Translations under genes and position numbers: made by a program
Part shown: in pieces, positions 18,769 through 28,146 of the stretch
Numbering within the stretch: the stretch's first letter is position 1
Layout of the letters: the number at the start of each line of letters is the position of its first letter
The notes under the pieces: model-generated
Databases searched by the model: none
Told to the model about the DNA's origin: nothing
The model's input: the letters and a program-made list of their open reading frames with translations, nothing else
From: UBA3496 sp964558115
Lineage (GTDB): Bacteria; UBA8248
NCBI GenBank assembly: GCA_964558115.1
Contig: CAZLCI010000002.1
Coordinates: 1-64,000 of the forward strand
Length of the DNA: 64,000 nucleotides
Reading direction: 5' to 3'

Positions 18769-19244
18769 TCAAATTCTATTTTTGAAACTTCAACAATCTC
18801 AAAAGTTCTGATACCACCAGGCAGTTTAATCACTACCTCGTCCCCAGGTTCCTTCTGCATTAATCCTCTTGCAAGAGGAGCATTGAAAGAAATAATACCA
18901 TTAGACAAGTCACTTTCTTCTTCACCAAGAATTTGGTAGGTCAGTTCTTCATTCTTGTCAATATCATAAAGTTGAACCTTAGTACCAACGGAAACTTTAT
19001 CTCCAGAAACAGGCAGTTCTTCAATTATCTGTGCAGTTCGTATTTTCTCTTTCAGTCTACTTACTTCGTGTTGTAAATTTCTTTGGAGTTCAATAGCAGC
19101 TTCCCATTCTGCATTTTCACTTAAATCACCAAGATCGGCGGCTTTTCCGATTTCTTTTGCGACATCATGTTTAAGACGATGTTCTATTTCTTCAACCTTA
19201 TTTTTTAAATTGATTAGACTTTGATTTGTTAAATAAAATGTCAT
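18765..19244 (-). CDS. greA: Transcription elongation factor GreA
   Basis: Binds RNA polymerase and stimulates cleavage of backtracked transcripts. An N-terminal coiled coil of about 75 residues carries the tip motif GDLSENAEWEAA (near residues 38-49) with the acidic residues that act in the polymerase active site. The C-terminal FKBP-like domain ends with PLARGLMQKEPGDEVVIKLP. 159 residues is the normal length. It is first in a three-gene run with the cytochrome b and molybdenum enzyme genes, overlapping the former by 4 bp, which is an odd partnership. Confidence 0.95.
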   Translation of the reverse strand: MTFYLTNQSLINLKNKVEEIEHRLKHDVAKEIGKAADLGDLSENAEWEAAIELQRNLQHEVSRLKEKIRTAQIIEELPVSGDKVSVGTKVQLYDIDKNEELTYQILGEEESDLSNGIISFNAPLARGLMQKEPGDEVVIKLPGGIRTFEIVEVSKIEFE

Positions 19245-19287
19245 CTTTTACCTCTTTTACAGATTAAAAAATAAAATTATATTATAC

Positions 19288-20184
19288 TTAAACAGACAAA
19301 TCTCTAAAATCAAATCCTGTCTCAGAAACGAATTCGTTAATTATCTTTTCGGTTATTGGACCAGGCACAGGATTTTTTGGAAGAAATCGATCTATTTGGT
19401 TAACAGGCATCGCACAAATAGCACTTGATGTAAGAAAAAATTCATCTGCCTGACTTAAATCATAGAGAGTTATATCTTTCTCTTCAAAAGCAATACCCAA
19501 TTTTTTAGCCATCTCGAATACTGTTAATCTTGTAACTCCTTGAAGAACATTTTTTTCATGAGGAGTAACAAGAACACTATCTTTAACCATAAAAAAGTTT
19601 GCTACTGAATTCTCAGCAACATTTCCGTATATATCAAGCATAAGTGATAGAGAACCGTTAGAAGAAGCATCAAGTTCTGCTAAAATTTGATTCATTTTAC
19701 TGGTCACTTTTGCCCTAGCTTCAAGACATTGGGGTGGTACCCTTCTTGTCGCTACAACTGATAGTTTTACTCCCTTAGAGTATTTATCTATCAACTTATT
19801 GGAGGGAGATTCTCTCCAGAAAATAAATATTGTTGGTCTATCAGACTCACTTGCAACCATAGAGGGATCATCCATTCCCCTTGATACCCAATGCCCAACT
19901 CGATATATCTTTCCCTCACCAAGTAAATCTTTATTTGCTTCCAATGTTTCATTAGTCGCTACTCTCATCTCCTCTAAATCTAAATGACAATGAATTTGAG
20001 TATATTTCAAAGATCTGTAAAGTCGTTTCAAATGATCATCAAGACGAAATAATTTGCCATTAAAACAAGGAGTAACTTCGTAAACTCCGTCTCCCCATAA
20101 AAAACCACGATCAAAAGGAGAAATTAAAGCCTTACTCTCTTCTATTATTTCACCATTCAAATAAACATAACGTTCTAAAGACAT
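19288..20184 (-). CDS. Class IV PLP aminotransferase (branched-chain/D-amino-acid type)
   Basis: Fold-type IV PLP enzyme. ISPFDRGFLWGDGVYE near residue 22 is the hallmark N-terminal motif, the PLP lysine is in CLEARAKVTSKMNQILA near residue 155, and the phosphate-binding loop is QGVTRLTVFEMA near 215. This group includes BCAT, D-amino acid transaminase and aminodeoxychorismate lyase; the long sequence (298 residues) with RRVPPQ fits BCAT/DAT better than PabC. I start at ATG 20184, with GGAAG upstream, rather than the in-frame TTG at 20199, which lacks a ribosome site. The neighbouring hyuA/hyuB genes suggest amino-acid salvage. Confidence 0.85.
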   Translation of the reverse strand: MSLERYVYLNGEIIEESKALISPFDRGFLWGDGVYEVTPCFNGKLFRLDDHLKRLYRSLKYTQIHCHLDLEEMRVATNETLEANKDLLGEGKIYRVGHWVSRGMDDPSMVASESDRPTIFIFWRESPSNKLIDKYSKGVKLSVVATRRVPPQCLEARAKVTSKMNQILAELDASSNGSLSLMLDIYGNVAENSVANFFMVKDSVLVTPHEKNVLQGVTRLTVFEMAKKLGIAFEEKDITLYDLSQADEFFLTSSAICAMPVNQIDRFLPKNPVPGPITEKIINEFVSETGFDFRDLSV

Positions 20185-20249
20185 ATCAACAACTTCCAAT
20201 TTAATTAGTATAAACAGTACGATATTCTAATAATAACAAATTTCTGCTC

Positions 20250-21854
20250 TCAATTTAATATTTTCTTTCCCCAACCCCCTCCACCAGGAGTTTCTAGCCT
20301 TATTATATCTCCTTTTTCCAGATACAAACGTTGTTTGCCCTTACACTTAATTCTTTTTCCATTTTTTTTCAATACCGAATTTTTTCCTCTTTTACCTGGC
20401 AAACCACCTTGTAGAGCCCAAGGAGAAAATTTTCTTCTTTCTGTCATAAAAGAAACCGTAGCAGGACTTAAAAGTTCTATTTCTCTAATTATTCCATCCC
20501 CACCTATCATCAAACCTTTTCCTCCACTTTTTCTTCTTACTGCATACTTATTAACTCTTAAAGGGTATGAATGTTCAATAGCTTCTACAGGAGTATTTCT
20601 CGTATTTGTTAGGTGAGTATGTATTGCATTTTCACCATTTCCCCATTTCCCAGCACCCATACCACCTCCTGTGGTTTCATAATATGCAAAAGGTTTTCTT
20701 ATTTCTTTCTTAGAACGTATATCCTCTCCTCCAATGGTAAGATTATTCATCGATCCACAAGAAGCAGAGGGTATTTTATCAGGACATGCTTTGGACATAG
20801 CTCCAAGGACTACGTCAACCATCCTCTGACTAGTTTCTACATTTCCTCCAGCAACAGCTGATGGAAATCTAGAATTAACTACTGTTCCTGATGGTGCAAT
20901 TACCTGAATAGGTTCCATACAACCAGAGTTATTCGGAATTCCAAATGGTATTAAACAACGAATCGCATAATAAACTGCTGTTCTAGCTATAGATTCAACT
21001 GCATTAATATTTCCATCAGTTTGAGAAGAAGAACCAGTAAAATCAGCCACAATCGAATCTTTTCGAATAATTATTTTGACACTAATTTTAACGGGATTCT
21101 CAGATATACCGTCATCATCCATGAAATCGGTGAATTCAAATTCTCCTTTTGGCATCTTAGAAATCGCGGCTCTAGTCATTCTTTCAGAATAATGTTGTAA
21201 TTCGTTTGTATAAGCAGAAGTCTTTTTTAGTCCATACTTATCAATAATCATTTCAATACTTCTTTGTCCTACAAGATTTGCAGAAATTTGTGCTAGCACA
21301 TCTCCTTCACGCTCTTCGGGTGTTCTCACATTCGATAAAAGAATAGATAATAAATCTTCTTGTATAATTCCTTTACTAACTATTTTAATAGGCGGAATAA
21401 CTAATCCATCTTGAAAGATTTCTTTAGTTAAACTCATTGAACCTGGTGCAATACCTCCAATATCCGAATGATGCGCTCTATTTGCGACAAAAAACTGAAG
21501 AGAAAGTCTCCTATTTTTTTTTGTAAATACAGGAGATATCATCGTTAGGTCCGGCAAATGATTACCTCCGTGAAACGGATCATTAAGAACAACCATATCG
21601 CCAGGTTCCAAATTCATAGTTTCGATAACATGTTCAACTGACATTGGCATTGAACCAAGATGTGCAGGTAAATGAGCAGCTTGAGATACCATTTTTGCTT
21701 TCTTATCAAAAATAGCACATGAATAATCTCTTCTCTCTTTAATATTTGGAGAAAAAGAAGACCTGCATAAAGCAATTCCCATTTCTTCTGCCGTTGAAAA
21801 GTAAAGATTTTTAAAAATCTCTAATAAGATTGGATCTAAACTTTTCTTTTTCAT
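20250..21854 (-). CDS. hyuB: Hydantoinase/oxoprolinase B-type subunit
   Basis: HyuB-family partner of the ATP-dependent HyuA subunit in N-methylhydantoinase, 5-oxoprolinase or acetophenone-carboxylase-type enzymes. Typical landmarks are DYSCAIFD near residue 41, GDMVVLNDPFHGGNHLPD near 82, NRAHHSDIGGIAPGSMS near 122 and VEAIEHSYPLRV near 425, with a Gly-rich C-terminus (ETPGGGGWG). 534 residues is full length. The ATG is preceded by GAGG. It follows hyuA by 31 bp. The actual amide or cyclic substrate cannot be read from the sequence. Confidence 0.93.
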   Translation of the reverse strand: MKKKSLDPILLEIFKNLYFSTAEEMGIALCRSSFSPNIKERRDYSCAIFDKKAKMVSQAAHLPAHLGSMPMSVEHVIETMNLEPGDMVVLNDPFHGGNHLPDLTMISPVFTKKNRRLSLQFFVANRAHHSDIGGIAPGSMSLTKEIFQDGLVIPPIKIVSKGIIQEDLLSILLSNVRTPEEREGDVLAQISANLVGQRSIEMIIDKYGLKKTSAYTNELQHYSERMTRAAISKMPKGEFEFTDFMDDDGISENPVKISVKIIIRKDSIVADFTGSSSQTDGNINAVESIARTAVYYAIRCLIPFGIPNNSGCMEPIQVIAPSGTVVNSRFPSAVAGGNVETSQRMVDVVLGAMSKACPDKIPSASCGSMNNLTIGGEDIRSKKEIRKPFAYYETTGGGMGAGKWGNGENAIHTHLTNTRNTPVEAIEHSYPLRVNKYAVRRKSGGKGLMIGGDGIIREIELLSPATVSFMTERRKFSPWALQGGLPGKRGKNSVLKKNGKRIKCKGKQRLYLEKGDIIRLETPGGGGWGKKILN

Positions 21855-21885
21855 AAATTAAACCTCAAAAAAAGAATTTTTTTCA

Positions 21886-23877
21886 TCAAAAGTTTGCTGA
21901 TTTCGTTAAAATCAAATTACTCTCTTTATCTACTTTACAATTCCAAAATGGTGGGATTATAGATGTAGCACTAAATTCAAAAACTAAAGCAGGACCACGA
22001 AAATTTTCTCCTGGATGTAAATCTATACGATCAAAAACTATAGCCTCATATGATTTTCCATCAAAAACTATCTTTTGTTTTTTTATTTTTTTCTTTCTCG
22101 TTTTTTTTCTTTTTTTATTTAACTCGACGGTCTTTGTAGAACCCGTAGCTCTAACTCTTATGTTAACGATTTCTACCTCTTGATTAGTATTTGAAATTAA
22201 ATATCTTTTTTTATGAAATTTAGTAAATAATAAATATAAATCTGCATGGAAATTCGATTTAATTTCTGCAAATGGAATGGTTAGTTCGTGCGATTGTCCT
22301 AAGTAGCGCATATCTAAAAATTTTTCTATTTTAAATTCATCAATCCCCTCTTTTTTCAAATCTACTTTTGCTTGTTTTAAAAGAGGGGAAAATAAGTCCT
22401 CCAAATGTTGATTCTCTATATTCTCCAATTTCAGAAGTACCGTTTTAGAGTAGTCTTTGATTATATCGGCCAAAAACATCCCTCTTGCTGAAAGAGTTCC
22501 AGGATCTCTTGGTATAAGTACTCTTTTCATGCTTAAAGTTTCGGCGAGTGCACAAGCATGCATAGGTCCCGCTCCTCCGAATGCTAATAGTGTAAAAAGA
22601 CGAGGGTCATATCCTCTTTCAATACTCATAAGTCTAATAGCGTTAGCCATATGTTCGTTAGCAATTGTCAAAATACCTTCTGCAGTTTCTAATTTAGTAA
22701 GAAATAACTTTTCTGCCAGAACTTTTATTCCTTCTATTGCTCTACTTCGATCAATTTTCATTTTTCCACCAAGAAAATTTAGGGGGTCTATCCTCCCTAA
22801 AAATAAATTTGCATCGGTCACAGTCACATTGTTTCCGTTTCCATAACACATCGGTCCAGGAACTCCTCCTGCACTTTTTGGTCCTACTATAAGTGCCCCT
22901 CCTAGATCACATTCTGCAATTGAGCCTCCTCCTGCACCAACAGTATGAATATCAATAACAGGAACTCTAACAGGAAGACCAGATAGTTCTGTCTCAGAGG
23001 TAAAACTTAAATCGCCATCGATAATTGAGACATCTGCACTTGTTCCACCCATATCTATCGTAACAAATTTAGATAATTTGGTTTTTTTAGCTACATGAAA
23101 TGCTCCGACAACTCCTCCTGCCGGACCAGATAAAATAGTTCTAACAGCTTCACTACTAGCTACTTCAGAAGAGATAAGTCCACCATTACTTTGCATAACA
23201 CGGAAACGTTTTAATGTTTCTTCTTTTTCAAGTTTACCTAAGTAACTTTTCATTAACGGTGAAACATAGGCATTCACTGCTGTTGTACTAGTTCTCTCAA
23301 ACTCTCTATATTCAGGCAAAATAAGACTAGATACAGAAACAGCAAACCCTTCTTTTATGAAAAAATTTGATATCTCTAATTCATGTTTATTATTTGCATA
23401 GGAATGAAGTAAACAAATTGCTAGAGATTCTACTTTGTTCCTTTTTAATTTTAATAGTATTTTTTTTAATTCAGTTTTAGAAAGATGAACCAAAATATCA
23501 CCATTTTGGTTCATTCTTTCCCTTATTCCAAAACGATTTTGTTTGTCAACAATAGATTTAGGTCTTTGGTATTTCAAATCATAAAGGATATCCCTATTCT
23601 GACGTCCAATTTCAATTATATCTTCGAATCCAGAAGTTGTAATAAGACCAACTTTTGCGCCCTCCCTAGACAAAAGCGCATTTGTCGCAACTGTAGAACC
23701 ATGAATAAGATCTACTGGTCTATTATCAATATTTTTTTCGGATATTCCTTGAATAATCGCAACTGCAGGATTGGAAGGAGTAGAAGGCAATTTATGAATA
23801 TTTAGCTTCCCATTCTCAAGAAAAACAAAATCGGTAAAAGTTCCACCCGTATCAACTGCAACACGAAAATCTGTCAA
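21886..23877 (-). CDS. hyuA: Hydantoinase/oxoprolinase A-type subunit
   Basis: ATP-dependent subunit with the acetate/sugar-kinase-like fold. VDTGGTFTDFVF at residues 8-19 is the phosphate-1 loop, HGSTVATNALL near 60 and TILSGPAGGVVGAF near 245 are family signatures, and DMGGTSADVS near 275 is the second phosphate loop. LAFGGAGPMHAC near 430 is the adenosine motif. A Lys/Arg-rich insertion lies near residue 585. The start is TTG at 23877, with a purine-rich GAGAG upstream and the conserved N-terminus immediately after. With hyuB it should hydrolyse a cyclic amide or carboxylate at the cost of ATP. Confidence 0.93.
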   Translation of the reverse strand: MTDFRVAVDTGGTFTDFVFLENGKLNIHKLPSTPSNPAVAIIQGISEKNIDNRPVDLIHGSTVATNALLSREGAKVGLITTSGFEDIIEIGRQNRDILYDLKYQRPKSIVDKQNRFGIRERMNQNGDILVHLSKTELKKILLKLKRNKVESLAICLLHSYANNKHELEISNFFIKEGFAVSVSSLILPEYREFERTSTTAVNAYVSPLMKSYLGKLEKEETLKRFRVMQSNGGLISSEVASSEAVRTILSGPAGGVVGAFHVAKKTKLSKFVTIDMGGTSADVSIIDGDLSFTSETELSGLPVRVPVIDIHTVGAGGGSIAECDLGGALIVGPKSAGGVPGPMCYGNGNNVTVTDANLFLGRIDPLNFLGGKMKIDRSRAIEGIKVLAEKLFLTKLETAEGILTIANEHMANAIRLMSIERGYDPRLFTLLAFGGAGPMHACALAETLSMKRVLIPRDPGTLSARGMFLADIIKDYSKTVLLKLENIENQHLEDLFSPLLKQAKVDLKKEGIDEFKIEKFLDMRYLGQSHELTIPFAEIKSNFHADLYLLFTKFHKKRYLISNTNQEVEIVNIRVRATGSTKTVELNKKRKKTRKKKIKKQKIVFDGKSYEAIVFDRIDLHPGENFRGPALVFEFSATSIIPPFWNCKVDKESNLILTKSANF

Positions 23878-23960
23878 TTTTTCTCTCTGAATTTTTGATT
23901 TTGAAAGTTTGGTTAAAACTCAATACGACAATAAGAATGATAATAGTTCCATTGAACATT

Positions 23961-25127
23961 TTAAGTAAAAGTAGAAACTGCATGAGAAATACGACGAATC
24001 GCTTCCTCTAAATTTTCAATACTATTTGCAAAACACATACGCAAATGATTATTTGCGTATTTTCCAAATGCAGACCCGGGCAATGTTGCCACACCAACCT
24101 CATCAAGCAGATAATTTGATAATTTTTCCGCAGACATTGGAATTTTACCAACATTAGGAAAAGCATAAAATGCGCCTTCAGGAAACCTACATGAAATTCC
24201 ATCAATTGAATTTAATCCATTTATAAACACATCTCTTCTTTTTTTAAATTCAGTCATCATTTCAATACTATCAGCCTGTTCACCATTTAATGCTTCTACA
24301 CCAGCCATTTGCACAAAAGGGGGAACACAACTCACAGAATTTGTTATTAGTTGAGATAAAGGATCTGATAACCATGATGGAGCAGCTATGAAACCTAATC
24401 TCCATCCAGTCATTGCATAGGTCTTTGAAAAAGTCTCTAACAAGATTGTCCTTTCGCGCATACCATGAAGAGTTCCAATAGAAACATGATTGCCCTCAAA
24501 TAACATATTCGCATAAACTTCATCAGATAAAATTACAAAATCATTTTCAATCGCAAGGTTCCCTATTTCTACCAATTCCTTATGGCTCAAAGTACCTCCT
24601 GTAGGATTATGCGGATAATTAAGAATCAACAATCTGGTATTCTTGGAAATTCGACTTTTCAAATCATCAATAGTGAATTTGAAATCATTTTCTTCAAGAA
24701 TTGGAAGAGGCACAGGCTTAGCACCTGCATACAATGTAACAGATTCATATACCGGAAAACCCGGATCAGGATATATTACTTCATCTCCTACCCCAGACGT
24801 AGCCATAATCGTATAATAAAGAAATGGCTTTCCACCTGGACCAATTACAATTTCCTCTGGGGAGTATTCTCCACGTTTATTTTTTTTAATCCATTCGCAA
24901 CAAGCTTCTCTTAGTTCGAGAACCCCAGCAGATGGACAATAATGCGTATTCCCTGAACTCACTTGGTCACAAACAACGTTAATAATATTTGAAGGAGTAT
25001 CAAAATCCGTATCTCCTATCTCAAGGTGAATAATACTTCTACCCTCCCTCTCAAGTTGATTTGCTTTGGCAAGAACAACAAAAGAGCTTTCCGTTTTCAG
25101 AAGACTCATTCTATCGGCTAGACGCAT
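23961..25127 (-). CDS. Class I aminotransferase (aspartate aminotransferase-like)
   Basis: Fold-type I PLP enzyme of 388 residues. NYPHNPTGG near residue 170 carries the PLP-contacting Asn, LSDEVYANM near 200 the Asp and Tyr contacts, and ETFSKTYAMTGWRLGF near 235 the PLP lysine. Substrate-carboxylate Arg is in NHLRMCFA near 365. It belongs to the broad aspartate/aromatic/alanine group; specificity is not clear. The start codon overlaps the maf 3' end by 17 bp, so maf and this gene are in one operon with ispB. Confidence 0.9.
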   Translation of the reverse strand: MRLADRMSLLKTESSFVVLAKANQLEREGRSIIHLEIGDTDFDTPSNIINVVCDQVSSGNTHYCPSAGVLELREACCEWIKKNKRGEYSPEEIVIGPGGKPFLYYTIMATSGVGDEVIYPDPGFPVYESVTLYAGAKPVPLPILEENDFKFTIDDLKSRISKNTRLLILNYPHNPTGGTLSHKELVEIGNLAIENDFVILSDEVYANMLFEGNHVSIGTLHGMRERTILLETFSKTYAMTGWRLGFIAAPSWLSDPLSQLITNSVSCVPPFVQMAGVEALNGEQADSIEMMTEFKKRRDVFINGLNSIDGISCRFPEGAFYAFPNVGKIPMSAEKLSNYLLDEVGVATLPGSAFGKYANNHLRMCFANSIENLEEAIRRISHAVSTFT

Positions 25128-25743
25128 TGGGGAACTCCATATTATCTACATTTTGGGATATTCCAAATTCTTTTAAAACCTTCAAAATCTCTTTTATGGG
25201 GAAACCTATTACATTAGTGTAACTTCCATTTATCTTATCCACAAGGAAATATCCTTTTCCTTGGATAGCATATCCTCCAGCTTTATCTAAAGACTCATTT
25301 TCTAAAATATATTCATTAATTTCAACAGAATCAAGTTTCCGGAATTCTACTTCTGTTACTACATTTTCAATTTTTTGATATTTAGAGGTCATAACTGCAA
25401 AACCTGTAATCACATGATGTCTTTCTCCTGATAAAGATTTAATCATGTTAAAAGCATCTTCTAAATCCTTCGGTTTCCCTAGAATTTCTTCATTTTTGAC
25501 AACTATCGTATCTGCTGCTAATACAATAGATTCAGGAAACTTTTCAAGAATACTCGAAGCTTTTGCTTTAGCAATTTGCATTGCTAGTTCATTTGAATTA
25601 CCTGTCTTACAAAATCTCTCTTCAACAGACGAATCAGGAGGGACAACTTTAAATTCTATTTTTGTCTGCGATAAAAGAGAAATTCTTCGAGGAGAACTTG
25701 AAGCTAACACGAAAGAACTTTTATCATGAATATTGTTAATCAA
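25111..25743 (-). CDS. maf: Maf-family nucleotide pyrophosphatase
   Basis: House-cleaning nucleoside triphosphate pyrophosphatase. FVLASSSPRRISLL near residues 11-24 is the Maf signature; LAADTIVV near 75 and LSGERHHVITGF near 110 are also typical. It acts on dTTP/UTP or modified nucleotides depending on subfamily. The frame opens at a TTG (25743) two bases after ispB ends, with no clear ribosome site; the GTG of FVLASSS is the other option but would leave almost no N-terminus. A C-terminal tail of about 20 residues extends past the usual domain end. Confidence 0.92.
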   Translation of the reverse strand: MINNIHDKSSFVLASSSPRRISLLSQTKIEFKVVPPDSSVEERFCKTGNSNELAMQIAKAKASSILEKFPESIVLAADTIVVKNEEILGKPKDLEDAFNMIKSLSGERHHVITGFAVMTSKYQKIENVVTEVEFRKLDSVEINEYILENESLDKAGGYAIQGKGYFLVDKINGSYTNVIGFPIKEILKVLKEFGISQNVDNMEFPNASSR

Positions 25744-25745
25744 AA

Positions 25746-26732
25746 TTAGAAATTTCTATCAACAATAAAGTCAGCTAGGTATGTAAGCGACTCTAGATGT
25801 TTAGATTCTTTAAGAACAGACAAAGATGATTTTGCTTTTTCTGCATATTTTTTTGCCAAATTCCTTGTATAAGAGACTGATTCATACTCTTCCATTAATC
25901 CAAGGACAAAATTTAAATTCTCTTCATGAAGTTCTTCTGATTCCAAAATAATTTTTTTAAGTCTATTTTTACGAGTCTCGTCAATTCTTGATAATAGATT
26001 TAAGAGAGGCAAAGTTATATTGCCATCAGTTAAATCATTTCCAATTTTCTTGCCCGTTTTATTTTCGTCTCCCATATAATCTAATGCATCATCGATTAAC
26101 TGAAATGAAAATCCTATATTCTTACCATAAGAATTAAGGGATTCAATTATTTGGTCAGATGAATCACTTAAAATTGCACCTAATTTACAACTAGCAGCTA
26201 TTAGAGCCGCTGTCTTTCTAAAAACTACTTTTAGATACTCCTCTTCTGTCACATCTGTATTATAAAGATTTATAAGTTGCAACACCTCGCCTTCAGAAAG
26301 AAGAGTGCATGCCTCCGACATTGTTTTCATAATACGTGTATCCTCTTCGGAAGACATAAGTTCAAAACTCTTGGCAAAAAGAAAATCGCCCACTAGAACA
26401 CTTGCCTCATTTCCCCATTTTGAATTTGCAGATGGATTTCCTCTTCTAACATCCGCATCATCTACAACATCATCATGCAATAATGTTGCAGTATGAATAA
26501 ACTCTACAACACAACTATGCTTTATAGCTTTTTCTCCTGTATATCCGCAGGCTCTGGACGAAAGAAGAAGAAGCAATGGACGTATTCTCTTTCCGCCTGA
26601 AGAACTTAAATATTCACTGACATCAGGTATCAAAACTACATCAGATCGAAAATTTTTCTTAATCTCTTTCTCAACTTTATCCAAATCAGTAGAAAGTGAA
26701 TTTGTAATTTCTGAAAAAATCAAATGAATCAT
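25746..26732 (-). CDS. ispB: Long-chain polyprenyl diphosphate synthase (octaprenyl type)
   Basis: Prenyltransferase of the IspB/heptaprenyl group that makes the quinone side chain. GGKRIRPLLLLLSSRA near residue 50, the first aspartate motif LLHDDVVDDADVRRGNPSAN near 88-107 and the second, FQLIDDALDYMGDEN near 215, are complete. The residues before the first motif are small or absent, as in long-chain enzymes. 328 residues. ATG at 26732 directly abuts AAGG; a TTG three codons in would have better spacing. It is divergent from thiI across 182 bp. It is the second prenyl synthase in the window, distinct from ispA. Confidence 0.9.
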   Translation of the reverse strand: MIHLIFSEITNSLSTDLDKVEKEIKKNFRSDVVLIPDVSEYLSSSGGKRIRPLLLLLSSRACGYTGEKAIKHSCVVEFIHTATLLHDDVVDDADVRRGNPSANSKWGNEASVLVGDFLFAKSFELMSSEEDTRIMKTMSEACTLLSEGEVLQLINLYNTDVTEEEYLKVVFRKTAALIAASCKLGAILSDSSDQIIESLNSYGKNIGFSFQLIDDALDYMGDENKTGKKIGNDLTDGNITLPLLNLLSRIDETRKNRLKKIILESEELHEENLNFVLGLMEEYESVSYTRNLAKKYAEKAKSSLSVLKESKHLESLTYLADFIVDRNF

Positions 26733-26914
26733 CCTTATTTAAAAAATCCATGTATGGCATCTAAACCATATGCTATGGTAGTAGTTCGTATATACTAAAA
26801 ACAACCGTAATTAGGAAAAAAGAAAATTGGTTTTCTTGTTCAAAATAACGCTTCATCATACTAAATTGTCTTATTAAATCATAAGGGAAGAAAAGAAAGA
26901 ATTATTTAATAGAT

Positions 26915-28132
26915 ATGAAAATAGAAACTTTCGGAAAAGAAAAAAATCAAAAATCTAACTATGTATTGGTTCATTATAATGAAATAGGTATAAAGGGAAA
27001 AAACCGCTATAAATTTATTGACCTGCTCATCGATAGAATACGCAAATCATTAAATGTATATGGCGATATAAGTGTAACGAAAAAAACAGGAAGAATTTTA
27101 GTTAAATATGACTCAAAAATCTCATGGGATAAAATAGCAAAAAGCTTATCAACCTGCTTTGGTATCGCGTATTTTTCTAAGACTTACAAAAGTACAATAA
27201 ACCTTCCTTTAGTAAAAAATAAAATTTTAAAATTAATTTCGGATGTAGAGATACAGACCTTCAAAGTACGAACAAGAAAAAGCTTTAAGAATATACCAAT
27301 AAGCACAAAAGAATGGGACAAAGAAATTGGGGCTTTTGTACAAGCAGAACGTCACTTACCTGTAGAACTAAAAAAAGACAACTTTACAATTCATATTGAA
27401 GTAATCCCAAACGAAGTTTATATATATTTTAAAAAAATATCCGGCCCAGGTGGTCTTCCACAAGGAATAAGTGGTCATATGACTTGTCTTCTTTCAGGCG
27501 GTATTGATTCACCTGTAGCATCTTGGAGGATGATGAAAAGAGGTTGTGAGGTAATATTCGTTCATTTTCATGGCTCTCCTTTTTTGAGCCGTGCTTCTGC
27601 AGAAAAAGCCTTGGACCTTGCAGAAATTTTGAACCAATACCAGATAAATAGTAAGGTCTATCTAGTTCCCTTTGGAGAACTTCAAAAGCAAATTGTTCTT
27701 TCAACAAAACCAGAAAACAGAGTTATTTTATACCGTCGTTTTATGCTTCGTATTGCAGAATCAATTTCTAAAAAAGAAAACGTGTCCTCTCTGATTACCG
27801 GTGAAAGTTTAGGCCAAGTAGCAAGTCAAACTCTTTCGAATATTTCAACTATTCAAAATGCTGTAGAGATGCCCATTCTAAGACCACTAATCGGTATGGA
27901 TAAAGAAGAAATAATAAAACAAGCAAAAGAAATTAACACTTTCGAAACTTCAATTGAACCAGATCAGGACTGTTGTACCTTATTCGTACCCAAACATCCT
28001 GCTGTTAGATCAAAACTCTTTGTTATTGAAAAAATCGAAAGCAAACTTCCTATAGAAAAGATGATGAAAATAGTCCTTGAAAAAACTGAAGTCTATGTTT
28101 TAAAAAAAGGCAGAAAAAAAACTAAAATTTAA
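26915..28132 (+). CDS. thiI: tRNA 4-thiouridine synthetase ThiI
   Basis: Adenylates and thiolates U8 of tRNA and can donate sulfur for thiamine thiazole. Residues about 15-60 hold the N-terminal ferredoxin-like region (NEIGIKGKNRYKF), then a THUMP domain, then the PP-loop ATPase with LLSGGIDSPVASW near residue 190 and HFHGSPFLS near 218. The C-terminal PDQDCCTLFVPKHPA motif (near 348) is present. At 405 residues it lacks the C-terminal rhodanese domain of the E. coli form, so sulfur transfer must use another protein, possibly the desulfurase encoded at 12988. Confidence 0.94.
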   Translation: MKIETFGKEKNQKSNYVLVHYNEIGIKGKNRYKFIDLLIDRIRKSLNVYGDISVTKKTGRILVKYDSKISWDKIAKSLSTCFGIAYFSKTYKSTINLPLVKNKILKLISDVEIQTFKVRTRKSFKNIPISTKEWDKEIGAFVQAERHLPVELKKDNFTIHIEVIPNEVYIYFKKISGPGGLPQGISGHMTCLLSGGIDSPVASWRMMKRGCEVIFVHFHGSPFLSRASAEKALDLAEILNQYQINSKVYLVPFGELQKQIVLSTKPENRVILYRRFMLRIAESISKKENVSSLITGESLGQVASQTLSNISTIQNAVEMPILRPLIGMDKEEIIKQAKEINTFETSIEPDQDCCTLFVPKHPAVRSKLFVIEKIESKLPIEKMMKIVLEKTEVYVLKKGRKKTKI

Positions 28133-28146
28133 CCTAGGAAAACAAA

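Noticed and set aside
23485..23514. Perfect 12-bp inverted repeat with 6-base loop inside hyuA
   Set aside because: AT-rich, mid-gene, encodes ordinary hyuA sequence, no T-tract; plausible by chance in 64 kb of AT-rich DNA.
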